A stretch of DNA of 64,000 nt from assembly GCF_030272615.1 (NCBI RefSeq), contig NC_081414.1, forward strand, positions 817,790,396 to 817,854,395, read 5' to 3'. Positions 12,159-22,673 of this stretch are shown here, piece after piece. The DNA is from Cryptomeria japonica. Lineage: Eukaryota > Streptophyta > Pinopsida > Cupressales > Cupressaceae. The stretch's first letter is position 1. The number at the start of each line of letters is the position of its first letter. The notes under the pieces are model-generated. The model saw nothing but the letters and a program-made list of their open reading frames with translations. It had not been told where the DNA came from and made no database searches. The position numbers and the translations under genes are program-made.

Positions 12159-12171
12159 ATCTCTCCCTTTG
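12159..12171 (-). promoter_or_regulatory. Polypurine tract of Copia A
   Basis: On the element strand, aaagggagagat lies directly upstream of the 3' LTR; it would prime plus-strand DNA. The adjoining ccatcaatgcc is shared with the same site in C and H. Confidence 0.8.
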
Positions 12172-12514
12172 GCATTGATGGAAACACTAGATGCGAAAAA
12201 CATCCAAGTGCCAAGAAATACCAAACAAATCTCCCACAAAATAATGTAAGAATGAAATTCTGATTCATACTTTCCTTGTGAATGATATTTTAGTGAAGCT
12301 TTGCAGTTCTCTCCCCCTAATGTATATAACTCCTTATGTTTTTCATATGAATATCTCTCCCCCTTTGACATCAATGCCAAAGGTCTGACATAAATATCAA
12401 AGTAAAATCATAAACCACTGAATCACAAGACTAACTTCCCCTTGAGTAGTAGCACCACCACATCAATCAGAAATCAATAATAGCTATGATAATGCATACT
12501 AGACTAATACCAAA

Positions 12515-14080
12515 CCACATCAATCAAGTTTCTACCAGAGGGGCAAAAACCCCTAATCTGTCTCTGAGGTACTCAAATGATTCTTTAGGAAAAGGTTTAG
12601 TGAAGATGTCTGCAATCTACTCTTTAGTGTTCACATTAACCAATCTAACTTCATTTGCTTCCACCTTTTCCTTCAAAAAGTTGTATTTGATAGATATGTG
12701 CTTTGTCTTAGAGTGGAATACCAGACTCTTTGATATGTCTATAGCAGCATAGTTGTCATGGTGAATAACTACCGGTTAATTAAAATTCACTTTTATGTCC
12801 TTTAACATTTGCTTCATCCATAGAACTTGTGTACAGTTAGTAGCAGTAGCAACATACTTAGCTTTAGTAGTAGATAAGGAAGTACATGACTATTTCTTGT
12901 TGATCCATGAAATAAGTTTCTTTCCAAGAAAGAAAGCTCCATCAGAAGTTCTCTTTTGGTCATCAACATCACTTACCCAATCTGCATTTGTATATGCACA
13001 TAAAGTAAAGTTATCATCTTTAGGATACCACAAACCATATTCAGATGCAAGTACCTAAAATTCCTTTTCACCGCACTTTCATGATTTTCTCTAGGATCAC
13101 TTTGATATCTTGATGCAATGCAAACTGCATTCATTATATCTAGTCTAGTTTGAGTCAAATATAGCAGACCTCCAATCATAGACCTGTATCTTGTAGGATT
13201 TACCGGTGTTGATTCATCTTTCTTTGTCAATTTCTCACGTGTAACCATAGGAGTACCAACCAATTTAGACTTTTCAAGACCAAATTTCTTCAACAACTCC
13301 CTAGCATACTTAGTTTGACAAATTAAAATACCCATATCAGTCTAAGTAATCTACAAACCTAAGAAAAAATTCATTTCCCCAATCATAGACATCTCAAATT
13401 CATTCTTCATATTGTTAGAAAATTCCATGCACAACTTATCCTCACCTCCAAAAATGATGTCATCAACAAATACCTCAATAATCACTATATCATCATTAGT
13501 GACTTTATAATATAGATTACTGTCAACATTACTTTTAGTGAAACTAAGCTTTAAAAGATATTTATCCAATCTTGCATACCAAGCTCTAGGTGCCTGTTTC
13601 AATCCATATAAAGCTTTCTTTAGCCTGCAAACCATATTTTTATCATCTGAAAGTGAAAATCCATCAGGTTTCTCAATATAAACTTCCTCATCAAGATCCC
13701 CATTCAGAAAAGCACACTTAACATCCATCTAATAAACCTTTTAGTTTTTATGTGTAGCATAGGCAAGAAATAATCTTACAGCTTCAATCCTAGCTACTGG
13801 TGCAAAGGTTTCATCATAATCAATTCCTTCCTTCTAAGAATATCTTTTACAAACTAGTCTATCTTTATTTCTCACAACTTGTCTAACTTCATTCAATTTA
13901 TTCCTAAAAACCCATTTAGTTCCAATAACATTCTTATTTTTAGGCCGGGGAACTAAAGTCCATGTGTTATTCTTTTCTATGTGATCTAATTCTTCTTTCA
14001 TAGCTTTCATCCAACATTCATCTTTACATGCTTCAGTTACTAATACTGGTTCAACTTGAGAGATTAAACATACCTCATTA
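12515..14080 (-). pseudogene. Copia A reverse transcriptase and RNase H
   Basis: Minus-strand reading gives the start of the RT region (DECWMKAMKEELDHIEKN, NTWTLVPRPKNKNVIGTKWV), then [38 protein letters not shown] and the active site [10 protein letters not shown]. RNase H follows with DDQKRTSDGAFFLG, KAKYVATATNCTQVLW and the C-terminal TKHISIKYNFLKEKV...IADIFTKPF. Stops and frameshifts occur: TAG near 13350 and 13732, TAG near 12616 at a former CAG (NTKE*IADIF), and TAA near 12778. RT and RNase H copy element RNA into DNA. Its upstream half lies beyond element B at 37.2-39.8 kb. Confidence 0.9.
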
Positions 14081-14085
14081 GCTAA
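14081..14085. repeat. Target-site duplication of element B (left, degenerate)
   Basis: gctaa here corresponds to actac at 37173-37177. The codon series of Copia A across the gap (KRL-VA-NEV) suggests the original was gctac, with one change in each copy. Confidence 0.6.
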
Positions 14086-14560
14086 TGTTGGTGTAATTAT
14101 TTATTCATGTTGGATATTATTAAACCTTACTTAACTTTACTTAGGATAATGCATTTCATAGTAGTTTGGGTATGAGACACTTGGGTGTTTGTGCCACATT
14201 GGGATAGTGTGTGTAGGATAATTTCCACCTTTTATGGTGTGATCTTGTTACTACTCTATCATATCCACTTATTATGTAGTGATAATTCCACCTTTGGTGG
14301 GTGATCCACCTCACGTGGAATATTATATTGTTTCTCCTACCTACCACACCTATTTCCTACCTACCCTTGTTTCTTATTGAGCCACATGTCATGTTTGTGT
14401 GCTCAAATATCCATATAGCCTTGCCTATATAAGCAGGCTCATATTCATTGTATGTAACAACTATTGAACAACCATTTTTATCTATTGATGAGAATATAGT
14501 TTATTCTTGTCCTATATTTTGTACTTTTCATTGAGCTCTTGATCTTGGAAAAATCTCCCC
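14086..14560 (+). repeat. 5' LTR of element B
   Basis: 475 bp, begins TGTTGG and abuts the PBS. Pairs with 36685-37172, which has a 13-bp local duplication (tctctctattttgt region). Confidence 0.92.
14425..14433 (+). promoter_or_regulatory. TATA box in 5' LTR of element B
   Basis: ctatataag lies in the last third of the LTR, where U3 meets R in plant LTRs. The right LTR has the altered form catacataag at the same place. Transcription from here would run rightward into the DRM hairpin. Confidence 0.6.
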
Positions 14561-14573
14561 TGGTATCAGAGAC
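14561..14573 (+). promoter_or_regulatory. Primer binding site of element B
   Basis: tggtatcagagac matches the complement of the 3' end of plant initiator tRNA-Met (TGGTATCAGAGC type) and follows the LTR without a spacer. Confidence 0.9.
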
Positions 14574-15322
14574 ATTAGGGCATCATTGATTCGTCTTTGA
14601 GAGGCATTATTATGATGTCAAGAGGAAGATATGAGGAGTAGCATCTTTTGGAGGCATCCTAGACCAGATCCGACCTTGCCATCACGTCCGAGTGACCATT
14701 TCCATAAATTTTGACTATAAATTCGCCTATATTGGGTGAAAGTCAATTTTGGGGCTTGGAGGAAAAATTTAGCCAATTTGGCTATACAGTACGGAATTAT
14801 CGAAAAAAAAAAATTAAAAGTTTTTAAAATTTCATTATTTATTTTCGCAGTTTTTAAAATTGTAAAAGTTTATTTAAAAAAAAAAATCAAAAATTTGCAT
14901 TTCAGGGGGGTTGTTATTCACCCCCACCCCTAGGACACCGTACTCTACATATTTAATTTTAGCAAGTGTTTTTGGGGCCCATAGCCCTATCAACCTACAC
15001 ACTCCACACTAGTACATTTGGGCCTAATTTTTGACTACTAATTGTTGGATTTACAACAACCAAACATCGGACTTCCGACCAACTTTACCTTTGAAAACTC
15101 ATTGTCGAGCTTCCTCACAATGCCATTTGCATCGATCATCCGAGGATGTAATGAACTCATCTGACGACGGCTATATTTGCACCCCTCACCACAAATATCA
15201 ATGGAATTCTGACGGATGTTATGATTGCTCCTTGACGATCGTCTGACATGTAAGTGACGTCGGATATACAGCATCCTTGTCGAACGTTTCATTAGTTGTC
15301 ATCGAAATTCCGACAATGAGAG
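14574..15322 (+). other. Left part of element B leader, non-coding
   Basis: No protein similarity. The second half is rich in gtcgg/ccgac words (cggacttccgac, gaattctgacgg, cgaaattccgac), in the style of the dimeric repeat at 32.7-33.0 kb, consistent with leader sequence of one element split by later insertion. Short frames open on both strands around 15031-15292 are not convincing as genes. Confidence 0.55.
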
Positions 15323-15587
15323 ATGATGTGGGTCAAACGGCTTTGCCACCGGTGAATGAAAGCATTGAACGAGTTCTATTTTTAAAAATTGCATTAAACA
15401 TTTATTATTTATTTGATTCAGTGTTATTTGCAAAAAATGATTATCAATGATGTTTCCTTTCTCCAAGAATTGTCTAGGATCTTTTCGTCAGATAATATGT
15501 AACATCGAATGACTAAGTATTTTCTTTACAAATGCTTATTTTATTTAATTATTATTTGAGCATGAATTGAAATTTATATCTATACAG

Positions 15588-16432
15588 AAGCAGAACATAC
15601 AAGCTTTAGAGTCATGTGCAAGCAAATTTCCTAAAAGAAAGCAAATAGGCATTATCTTGAATGACATGGAAACAAGCTCATCAGCTACTTAGAAGAGAGA
15701 AATTGGAGAAAAGCAGAGGAAAGTGTTAAAGGGTGATAAATAGATAGAGAGTATGCAATACAAACAAACAATGTCTAGAGTTTTTGATGTGACATCTCTA
15801 ATTTATGTCCGGAGGGACTAACTTGTTTTGGAGTTCTTGCGAAACCTATTGGGCCACACTTTGGAGGAAATCAATGTGTTCATGCAAGGAGAACCTTTTT
15901 TCTATTATGAGAATGATGCTTTTGCACCGAAGGATATTTGGAAGTCAATATCCAAAAATTTCTATAGTGTGGAACCAGAGTTGGCAGACTCGAAGTAATT
16001 GTCGGCTTTCAAAAGACCAAGAGGTTATGTACAAAATCTCCCAATAGAAGGGCGATTTCAAGCATTACCTCTCCCTCCCATGACTATTCAGGAAGCACTT
16101 CCTCAAACAAAGAACTATTGGCCTCCATGGGATCAAAGAAAAAAATTGAAGCATAGACTCTAGACGATGTGGTGGTGTCCTTCGTGAAGAACTCTGCACT
16201 ATAATTGAAAATTCACGAGGGAAACTGCAAGATTGTGAAGAGAAATAAAATCTTGAAAAGTGGCAAGAATGGATCTTGGTTTGGGTGGGGCCAAGTTAGG
16301 TGGCTCCTCTAGAGGTTGACGAGATAGAAATCATAATAGGATTTGAAAAAGATCACACTCGTGGAACTTCGTGTGTGAGTGATCAATTGCAGTGTTTGGG
16401 TAATGCATTCCAACTAGATACAATTGCATGCC
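15588..16432 (+). pseudogene. DRM-type de novo DNA methyltransferase fragment, left hairpin arm
   Basis: Reading resumes after an intron-like stretch ending in tatacag (15581-15587). Key segments are PFFYYENDAFAPKDIWKSIS, VEPELADSK, RPRGYVQNLPIEGRFQALPL, TIQEALPQTKNYWPPWD, then after a frameshift near 16150 EKWQEWILVWVGPS, VAPLEVDEIEII, GFEKDHTRG and CLGNAFQLDTIA. These are characteristic of the plant Domains Rearranged Methyltransferase catalytic region, in the order expected before motif I. The fragment contains a TAA near 15996 (DSK*LSAF), also present in the other arm, and a TAG near 16300 absent from it. It lacks the N-terminal UBA region and the catalytic Pro-Cys motif. DRM enzymes put de novo methyl groups on cytosine under small-RNA guidance; this fragment cannot. 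Confidence 0.9.
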
Positions 16433-16470
16433 ATCAAGATAAAAGTCTTTAATCAAGACATTACCCATTT

Positions 16471-17318
16471 GGAATGCAACTGTATCTATTTGGAATGCAT
16501 TACCCAAACATCGCAATCGATCACTCGCACATGAAGTTCCACGAGTGTGATCTTTTTCAAATCCTAATATGATTTCTATCTCGTCAACCTCTAGAGGAGC
16601 TACCTGTCTTGGCCCCACCCAAACTAAGATCCATTCTTCCCACTTTTCAAGATTGTATTTCTCTTCACTATCTTGTAGTTTCCCTCATGAATTTTCAATT
16701 ATAGTGCAGAGTTATTCACGAAGGACGCCACCACATCATCTAGAGTCTATGCTTCAATTTTTTTCTTTGATCCCATGGAGGCCAATAGTCCCTTTTCTGA
16801 GGAAGTGCTTCCTGAATAGTCATTCGGGGGAGAGGTAATGCTTGAAATCTCCCTTTTATTGGGATATTGTGTACATAACCTCTTGGTCTTTTGAAAGCTG
16901 AAAATTACTTCGAGTCCGCCAACTCTGGTTCCACACTATAGAAATTTTTGGATATTGACTTCTAAATATCCCTCGGTGCAAAAGCATCATTCTCATAATA
17001 GGAAAAAGGTGCTCCATGCATGAACACATTTATTTCCTCCAAGCATGGCCCAATAGGTTTCGCAGGAACTCCAAAACTAGTTAGTCCCTCCAAACATAAA
17101 TTAGAGATGTCACATCAAACACTCCAAACATTGTTTGTTTGTATTGCATACTCTCTATCTATTTATCACCCTTAAACACTTTCCTCTGCCATTCTCCAAT
17201 TGCTCTCTTCTAGGCAGCTGATGAGCTTGTTTCCATGTCATTCAAGATAATGGCTGCTTGCTTTCTTTTAGGAAATTTTCTTGCACATGACTCTTCAGCT
17301 TGTATGTTCTTCTTCCAT
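16471..17318 (-). pseudogene. DRM-type DNA methyltransferase fragment, right hairpin arm
   Basis: Mirror copy of the left arm. The minus strand reads YYENDAFAP, KSISKNFYSVEPELADSK, RPRGYVHNIPIKGRFQ, TIQEALPQKRDYWPPWD and, uninterrupted from 16618 to 16331, GPRQVAPLEVDEIEIILGFE, KDHTRGTSCASDRLRCLGN and AFQIDTVAFQ, followed by VLIKDFYLDG. At that point it crosses the spacer into the reverse complement of the left arm. It shares the DSK* stop and the frameshift with the left arm, so the source was already broken when it was inverted and duplicated. The intron acceptor of the left arm (tatacag) has decayed here to tatatgg. Confidence 0.9.
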
Positions 17319-17758
17319 ATAGATATAAATTTTAATTCACGCTTAGATAATAATTAAATAAAATAAGCATTTGTAATGAAAAGATTTAGTCATTCGATGT
17401 TACATATTATCTGACAGAAAGATCCTAGACAATTCTTGGAGAAAGGAAACATCATTGATAATCATTTTTTGGAAATAACACTTAATCAAATAAATTAAAA
17501 ATGTTTCATGTAATTTTTAAAAGTAGAACTCGTTCAAAGCTTTCATGCACCGACGGCAAAGCCATCTGACCCACACCATTATCCATAATAGAACAAATCA
17601 ATATAATAGGCTATTATAAAGAATATATACAAAAATATGAAAGAACATTAAATTACCATTACAAACCCATAAACCATTAAATAGTGAAAATAGATATAAA
17701 TTTGTAAATGTCTCCCTATAAACACCACAACCATAACCAAAACAAAAAAAATTCTTAC

Positions 17759-17897
17759 CCGCAAAAACTAAGTAGCTGGTGAGTTGCAAGTCTACAACAT
17801 CTCTCAGATGATCAAACTGTTTCTTAATTTTGTTCTTCTGATTAGTCAATGGATTTAGTTGCATGTACAAGTTTTCTATTTGAAGCCTTTCATTTCC
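17759..17897 (-). pseudogene. Exon-like segment of unknown origin with splice-like borders
   Basis: On the minus strand a 139-bp open segment reads NERLQIENLYMQLNP, then QKNKIKKQFDHLRDVV and DLQLTSYLVFAG. It is bounded by an acceptor-like tatag and a donor-like gtaag and looks like part of a coiled coil. It lies just beyond the DRM hairpin, within the foreign block of element B. I do not recognise the family. It may be an exon carried in with genomic DNA, or chance. Confidence 0.3.
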
Positions 17898-18008
17898 CTA
17901 TATTTGAGACTTAATTAAATTCTTGTGAGTAGGAAATTGATTCAGGAGTTACGTGTGAAGAATTTGGCAAAGTAAATGATGACAATCAAACTCAAATTTT
18001 ATCTGTTT

Positions 18009-18228
18009 TGAAAGCTTTTATCTTGATGGCATTAAATTAAAGTTCTTTCTCTATTTTCTGGTGATCTCTGGAGCAGAGGTTGCTTTGCATCAACCTGGGA
18101 TACATTTGACTTGTGTTGTATCTACGGAAATATGTATCCTAGGATGATGCAATGTAACCTCTGCTCCACCAATTCTAGATAGAAGAGAAATTACTTTAAT
18201 TTAAAGCCACTAGGATAAAATGCTTTCA
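18009..18228. repeat. Small DRM-derived hairpin, copy 1
   Basis: Arms 18009-18105 and 18132-18228 are reverse complements (coordinate sum about 36237) around a loop of about 26 bp. The plus-strand arm continues the DRM gene where the large hairpin stops: DGIKLK, then after a frameshift SGAEVALHQPGIHLTCVV, which is motif I and its surroundings (FSGxGGAEVALH type). Confidence 0.85.
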
Positions 18229-18724
18229 AGACATATATTAGGTATAAAAGGAAGCCTACCCTGTCATTTGAAGGGGTTTACCTAAAATTCAAGTGATCTC
18301 TTAATTATAAAATCAATTCAATTCCAAGTGAATAGGCAATCAAGAATTCATCAAGAATTGAAGGAGAAATCAAGTTAATAAAGATATTTAATAGAGGAGA
18401 TATTTAATAAAGATGTCATCTTTTAAATTAAGAAATGGGCAGGAGATTAAGAATACAAACCTTCCATCTTGCACACTTCAAGGTATATGAAATCAGTTTA
18501 AAGTGTATTCATTTAGGGACCTTTCATAAAATATTCTCAACTTACACATCATAAAAGGATCTTAAAATATTCATTGTTTATAATGATAAGAATTTGGTTG
18601 TTCCATACACCTTCCTTTACTATTTTAAAAATATCATCAACTAAAGTATTGTGCAGCAGTAGTATGGAGTGCATTTCATCTATTTTATGACAAAATATTT
18701 CATCATACCACTTTCTTTTCAAAG

Positions 18725-18940
18725 GCGACTAATCGATTGCAGTGTTTGGGTAATGCATTCCAAATAGATCTAGTTGCATACCATTTATCTGTCTTGATTA
18801 AAGACTTTTATCCTGATGGCATTAAATTAAAGTTCTTTCTCTATTTTCTGGTGATCTATGGAGTAGAGGTTGCTTTGCATCGACCCGGGATACATTTAAC
18901 TTGTGTTGTATTTGCAGAAATATGTATCCTAGGATGATGC
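18725..18940 (+). pseudogene. DRM methyltransferase fragment, motif X-to-motif I region
   Basis: Open reading gives RLQCLGNAFQIDLVAYHLSV, LIKDFYPDGIKLK and, across a frameshift, GVEVALHRPGIHLTCVV. CLGNAFQ/DxVAYHLSVL is the conserved junction that in DRM enzymes lies directly before the SAM-binding motif I. This copy overlaps the end of the large hairpin and also starts the second small hairpin, so it links the two. It ends where the inverted arm begins and has no catalytic motif IV. Confidence 0.85.
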
Positions 18941-19017
18941 AATGCAACCTCTGCTCCACCAATACCAGATAGAAGAGAAAGTACTTTAATTTAAAGCCAT
19001 CAGGCTAAAATGCTTTC
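18801..19017. repeat. Small DRM-derived hairpin, copy 2
   Basis: Arms 18801-18895 and 18922-19017 pair as in copy 1 (790 bp away), with centre near tatgtatcctaggatgatgc. Both copies keep the fold despite separate substitutions. Confidence 0.85.
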
Positions 19018-19574
19018 AAGACATATATTAAGTATAAAAGGAAGCCTAACCTGTCATTTCAAGGGGTCTACCTACAATTCAAGTGATCTCTTAATTATAA
19101 AATCAATTCAATTCCAAGTGAATAGGCAATCAAGCATTGAAGGAGAATTCAAGTTGGTGTAGGTGCATTTGGAAGACCAAAGGACTCAATGAAGCCATTA
19201 AAGACTTTTGAAGGTCTTAGGAGTGAAGAGCCAATCAATTATGATGTCTTAAGGGGGCAGCCTTATACAAAACACACTAAGCTTTGACTGCTTAGGTGTG
19301 CTATGGGCCCATTCCTTCCCTTGACATCCCTTCCCGTTCATTTTTGTTAAAAAGACAATCACTGTTAGCATTTGAATTCAAACAGTGTTCTTGCATTTGA
19401 CTACATAGAACAAAGCAAATGGCATAAGAAGCTCTCATCTACCTCGCAGCTATCATAGAATACCTCCCCAAGGAGATATTCTCATGTCCTTTCCTGCTTT
19501 ATGCTATCGACGAAATACATAAACGTCCTCACAATGCAATCAATGCAACAAATAGATTTCCATTTTGATCAGTT

Positions 19575-19960
19575 TTATTTGCCAACGTACTCTCTACCTA
19601 TGCCAAAATGGGATATTTGGAATAGAGTATGGGCTTCCATCAAAGCAGAAGGTAAGGGAAACTAATATCAGATGCTTACGGTTGGAAATGCTCTATTTGA
19701 CATGTTTGGAAAATGTGGAAGTATAGACATGAAAGCGCATGAACTGTTTGGTGAGATGCATCAAAGAAACATGATCTAATGGAATGCTATGATTGTAGGA
19801 TATGCACAAAATGTGTTTGAAATGGATTTAGAAACTTCCAACCAAATGTGATTAGTGAGTATAGATGTAGTGCAACTACCCAGGTACACATGCATGCAAA
19901 ATATGTAAGCTTAGATAAGGCACATGAACTGTTTGACACAATGCCTCAAAGATCACCCAA
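19575..19960 (+). pseudogene. Pentatricopeptide repeat (PPR) protein fragment
   Basis: The sequence reads LFANVLSTYAKMGYLE, GNALFDMFGKCGSIDMKAHE, LFGEMHQRNMI*WNAMIVGY and, after a gap, LDKAHELFDTMPQRSPN. These are units of the plant PLS-type PPR family (NALxDMYxKCGSIxxAxELFxxMxxRNxxSWNAMIxGY). Such proteins bind organelle RNA. Several stops and frame changes and the lack of a start show a dead fragment. It lies about 450 bp beyond the second DRM hairpin in the same foreign block, so it probably came with the same capture or genomic segment. Confidence 0.85.
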
Positions 19961-21522
19961 TATCCAATGATGGTTGGGAGAAAGAAAACATCAAATTTTT
20001 GAGAACCTTAAATATTTCTTTATTCATCACTATAAATCTATTATGAATTTAGTCTCAATATTGCAGAAGTTTATTCTATTATGAATGAAATATTTAAGGA
20101 TGTAATCTTTATATTTTTTTTTTAATTAGGAAAAGGTCCTAATAGAATCCCCAACTAAATAATCTAGAGAAAGATACCACTAAAGAAAAAAATTAAATCC
20201 TCACCACTATGGTCTTGAAGGCTTTTAAGACACTTGGATTCCTATTTTGGCCCACTTTTCCTTGACCCTATGTTAAGATAGTAAACTAGTTTGAGAGAAT
20301 CTGTTGGGTGGAAAATTGTGTATGGTTGCAATTATTTTCATGCATGGAAAGTGATTTAAAGTTTGGACCAATAGAGGATAAGTATTTCTTGAACCTTTGA
20401 GGACATGTGTAGAGCACCGCATGGATGTTTCTCTATTATTGAACTCTTTGAATATGTAAGTAAATTATTTTTGGTTGATGACATAGTAAGTGTGGTATTT
20501 GTCTTGTCGATATGTTGTGGATAATATTAATCAAATATGGAATTTTTTTGATGCTATATACACTATGTTTTGGATTGAACTGAGGTAAGCAAAGAGGTAA
20601 TGGAATAATAAAAGAGGTACAGAAAGGAAGAAGAGTGAAATAGGTGGTTTGGGATGGAGGTTACAAGTATATATGATAATGCGTATGGATAATTTGTTGT
20701 CTACAAAGAGGCAAATAAGCTATCACAACTTCAACATGAATGAATGCCTCATCTACAGAAGCAAAAGGTACCTCTAATAGTTTCAAAATTTGTCAAAATA
20801 GTTATGATATACCAAATAATCAAGTGGAATATCCTTTAGGTAACTAATATTATCTTCAAACTATTTATTTTGGTTTTCATCATATATGGACCTAATTGCC
20901 CCACCTTTAGGAGATAACTATAGGAGATAATTTATTACATTTAAAAGTCCATCATAAATAAATTAATTATACATGCTATGTGAATGTTTACTATCACAAA
21001 TTTATTTTAACTCATTTATCTACATGAATACACTCTTTATTTATTAGTTCTAGGAATGGAGCACTCACATGGGCAAACAAAATGCTAGGTTTGATAAAAA
21101 TAGTTAAGAGATTGGATATATTTTTTTATATTTTCCAAATGGCTTGAGTATAATGATAATATAATTTTTAAAATAGGTTTATATCACTTTCCTTTGACTT
21201 GGTCATGGAAGATCATCTAAACCCCGAATGCACCTTCATCTTTAAAAACATGTAGTTTAAGGTCAATCATTCATATCTATCTTATCAAACATTAGAAGAG
21301 TGAGCTTCTAAAAGTAAGAAGTACCAAGATGTGTGGTCTAGTAAAAATTTTGTAGTCCTAAATCACTCAAAATCAGAACCAAGGTTTTTGTATTGCATAT
21401 CTATCATTTATTTCAATTTATTATTAAACCAAAGAAAATAGGATTCATTAAAATCCATAATTCCCTTTAAAATATTATTCATATATAAGAAGGCATGGAG
21501 TGGGATGAGTATTCATAGAAAT
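19961..21522. other. AT-rich DNA of the foreign block, no gene recognised
   Basis: No convincing reading frame and no repeat pair. It is continuous with 29118 onward once element C is removed. Confidence 0.55.
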
Positions 21523-21527
21523 AACCC
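21523..21527. repeat. Target-site duplication of element C (left)
   Basis: aaccc, repeated exactly at 29113-29117. Confidence 0.88.
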
Positions 21528-22659
21528 TGATGAATACTAAGAGCGGGGGTGAATTAGTATGCCAAAAATATTTGTACTTAAACACTTAAACAGTCTGAAG
21601 ATGAACCGGTAAAACAGTTTAACAAATAGACCGATTATCACACATGCAAACCAAAAGGTAAATAAAGAATTCACCCACAAAAGCAATACAACCATAACAC
21701 AAGATATTTGACATGGAAACCCAAATGGGAAAAACCACAGTGAGATGGAACTCACAAGTCACTATCTGCAGAATAGAAACTAGACTAGTTAAGGTCTTAC
21801 AATGTTCTTCACCAGAACAGATCCTATTAGGAATCTCAATCTCTGTTAGGAGATAAGTCTGATTAAAGACTACCTTGCTAGAGGATTTTAGACTCACAGA
21901 GGTGAACCACCTTGTTAGAGGATTTTAAAAAGGCTTTTGGGCCTACCCAGTTAAGGGCTACAGACTTGTCAAAGATGTGGGTAATCAACAAGTGTTTGAT
22001 CTATCTAATAGCATAAACTACTTGGTTAGATATAGTATTGCTCACAGTTAATGCATTCCAGAATTACTTCAGTCTTCTCTATCTCTCTCTCAGTTACAAC
22101 TTGATCTTCTCAGATAAGATCACTCTTACAACTCAACAACCACCTTAAACCCTAGCACGACATTAACCCTTTCAGCAACAACCTAAAACCCTAGACATGA
22201 TGTCCTTTTAAAGGAATTTGATTTCATGTCAGTCCAATAGGATTACATTACAATTTCCTAGGTTCAATGAATCTAGACATACTCAATAACACAACACAAA
22301 AAGCACCATCAGTGTGTCAGCACCGTCAAACAATCAGTGGATTGGTAACTCATCACACAGTATTACCAGTTCATACAAAATACCGGTTGTTGGTTTGACA
22401 AAAATGAAGACTAGTAAGAATGTGTTGTGCCACTTTTCTCCCTCATACCACTGGAGATCTATGAACTGCTTGGGGTTGACATGCCGCTTCAAACTAGGAA
22501 ACACATTCTGCAAAATCACCAATAGTCTAAAGACTAGAATACAACATACCAGTTGGAATAGATACCAATTGAGCTCTAGCTCATACAGATAAAGGGGATC
22601 TCAGTGCAAGTGTGTGTCCATCAATGACAATCACAACATAAACATCAAAAATACCAACA
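21528..22659 (-). repeat. 3' LTR of element C
   Basis: 1132 bp, pairs with 27937-29112. It contains the block 'acatggaaacccaaatgggaaaaacc', common to the LTRs of A and H in related form. Confidence 0.93.
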
Positions 22660-22673
22660 ATCTCCCCCTTTGG
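22660..22673 (-). promoter_or_regulatory. Polypurine tract of element C
   Basis: Element strand ccaaagggggagat directly upstream of the 3' LTR, preceded by gttgccatcaatg, as in A and H. Confidence 0.85.

Larger units (their letters stand above)
15323..17579. repeat. Large inverted repeat of a DRM methyltransferase fragment
   Basis: Left arm 15323-16432 and right arm 16471-17579 are reverse complements at a constant coordinate sum of about 32902, separated by a 38-bp spacer. Outer ends pair gtgggtcaaacggctttgcc with ggcaaagccatctgacccac. Inner ends pair around ccaactagatacaattgcat. Arm identity is roughly 92% over a 250-bp sample. Transcription through it would give a fold-back RNA of about 1.1 kb per arm. 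The arms contain a methyltransferase gene fragment rather than transposon ends, and no terminal TSD is seen. Confidence 0.93.
18011..19150. repeat. Direct duplication (790-bp offset) carrying the small DRM hairpin
   Basis: 18011-18375 and 18801-19150 align at a 790-bp offset with about 94% identity by eye. The unit covers the whole hairpin plus a tail (ttaattataaaatcaattca...). The tail alone recurs a third time at 30121-30196, on the other side of element C. Confidence 0.85.

Noticed and set aside
15031-15292. Frames on both strands next to the hairpin
   Set aside because: Mutual complements, rich in gtcgg words, no similarity to proteins; treated as leader DNA.
15323-17579. Reading the large inverted repeat as a MITE or TIR transposon
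   Set aside because: The arms are gene sequence (DRM) over most of their length, no TSD borders the outer ends, and no transposase-type termini are seen.
19430-19500. H2A-like peptide IYLAAIIEYLPKEIFS near the PPR fragment
   Set aside because: Only about 15 residues resemble the H2A VYLAAVLEYLxAE segment; nothing before or after fits, so chance is likely.
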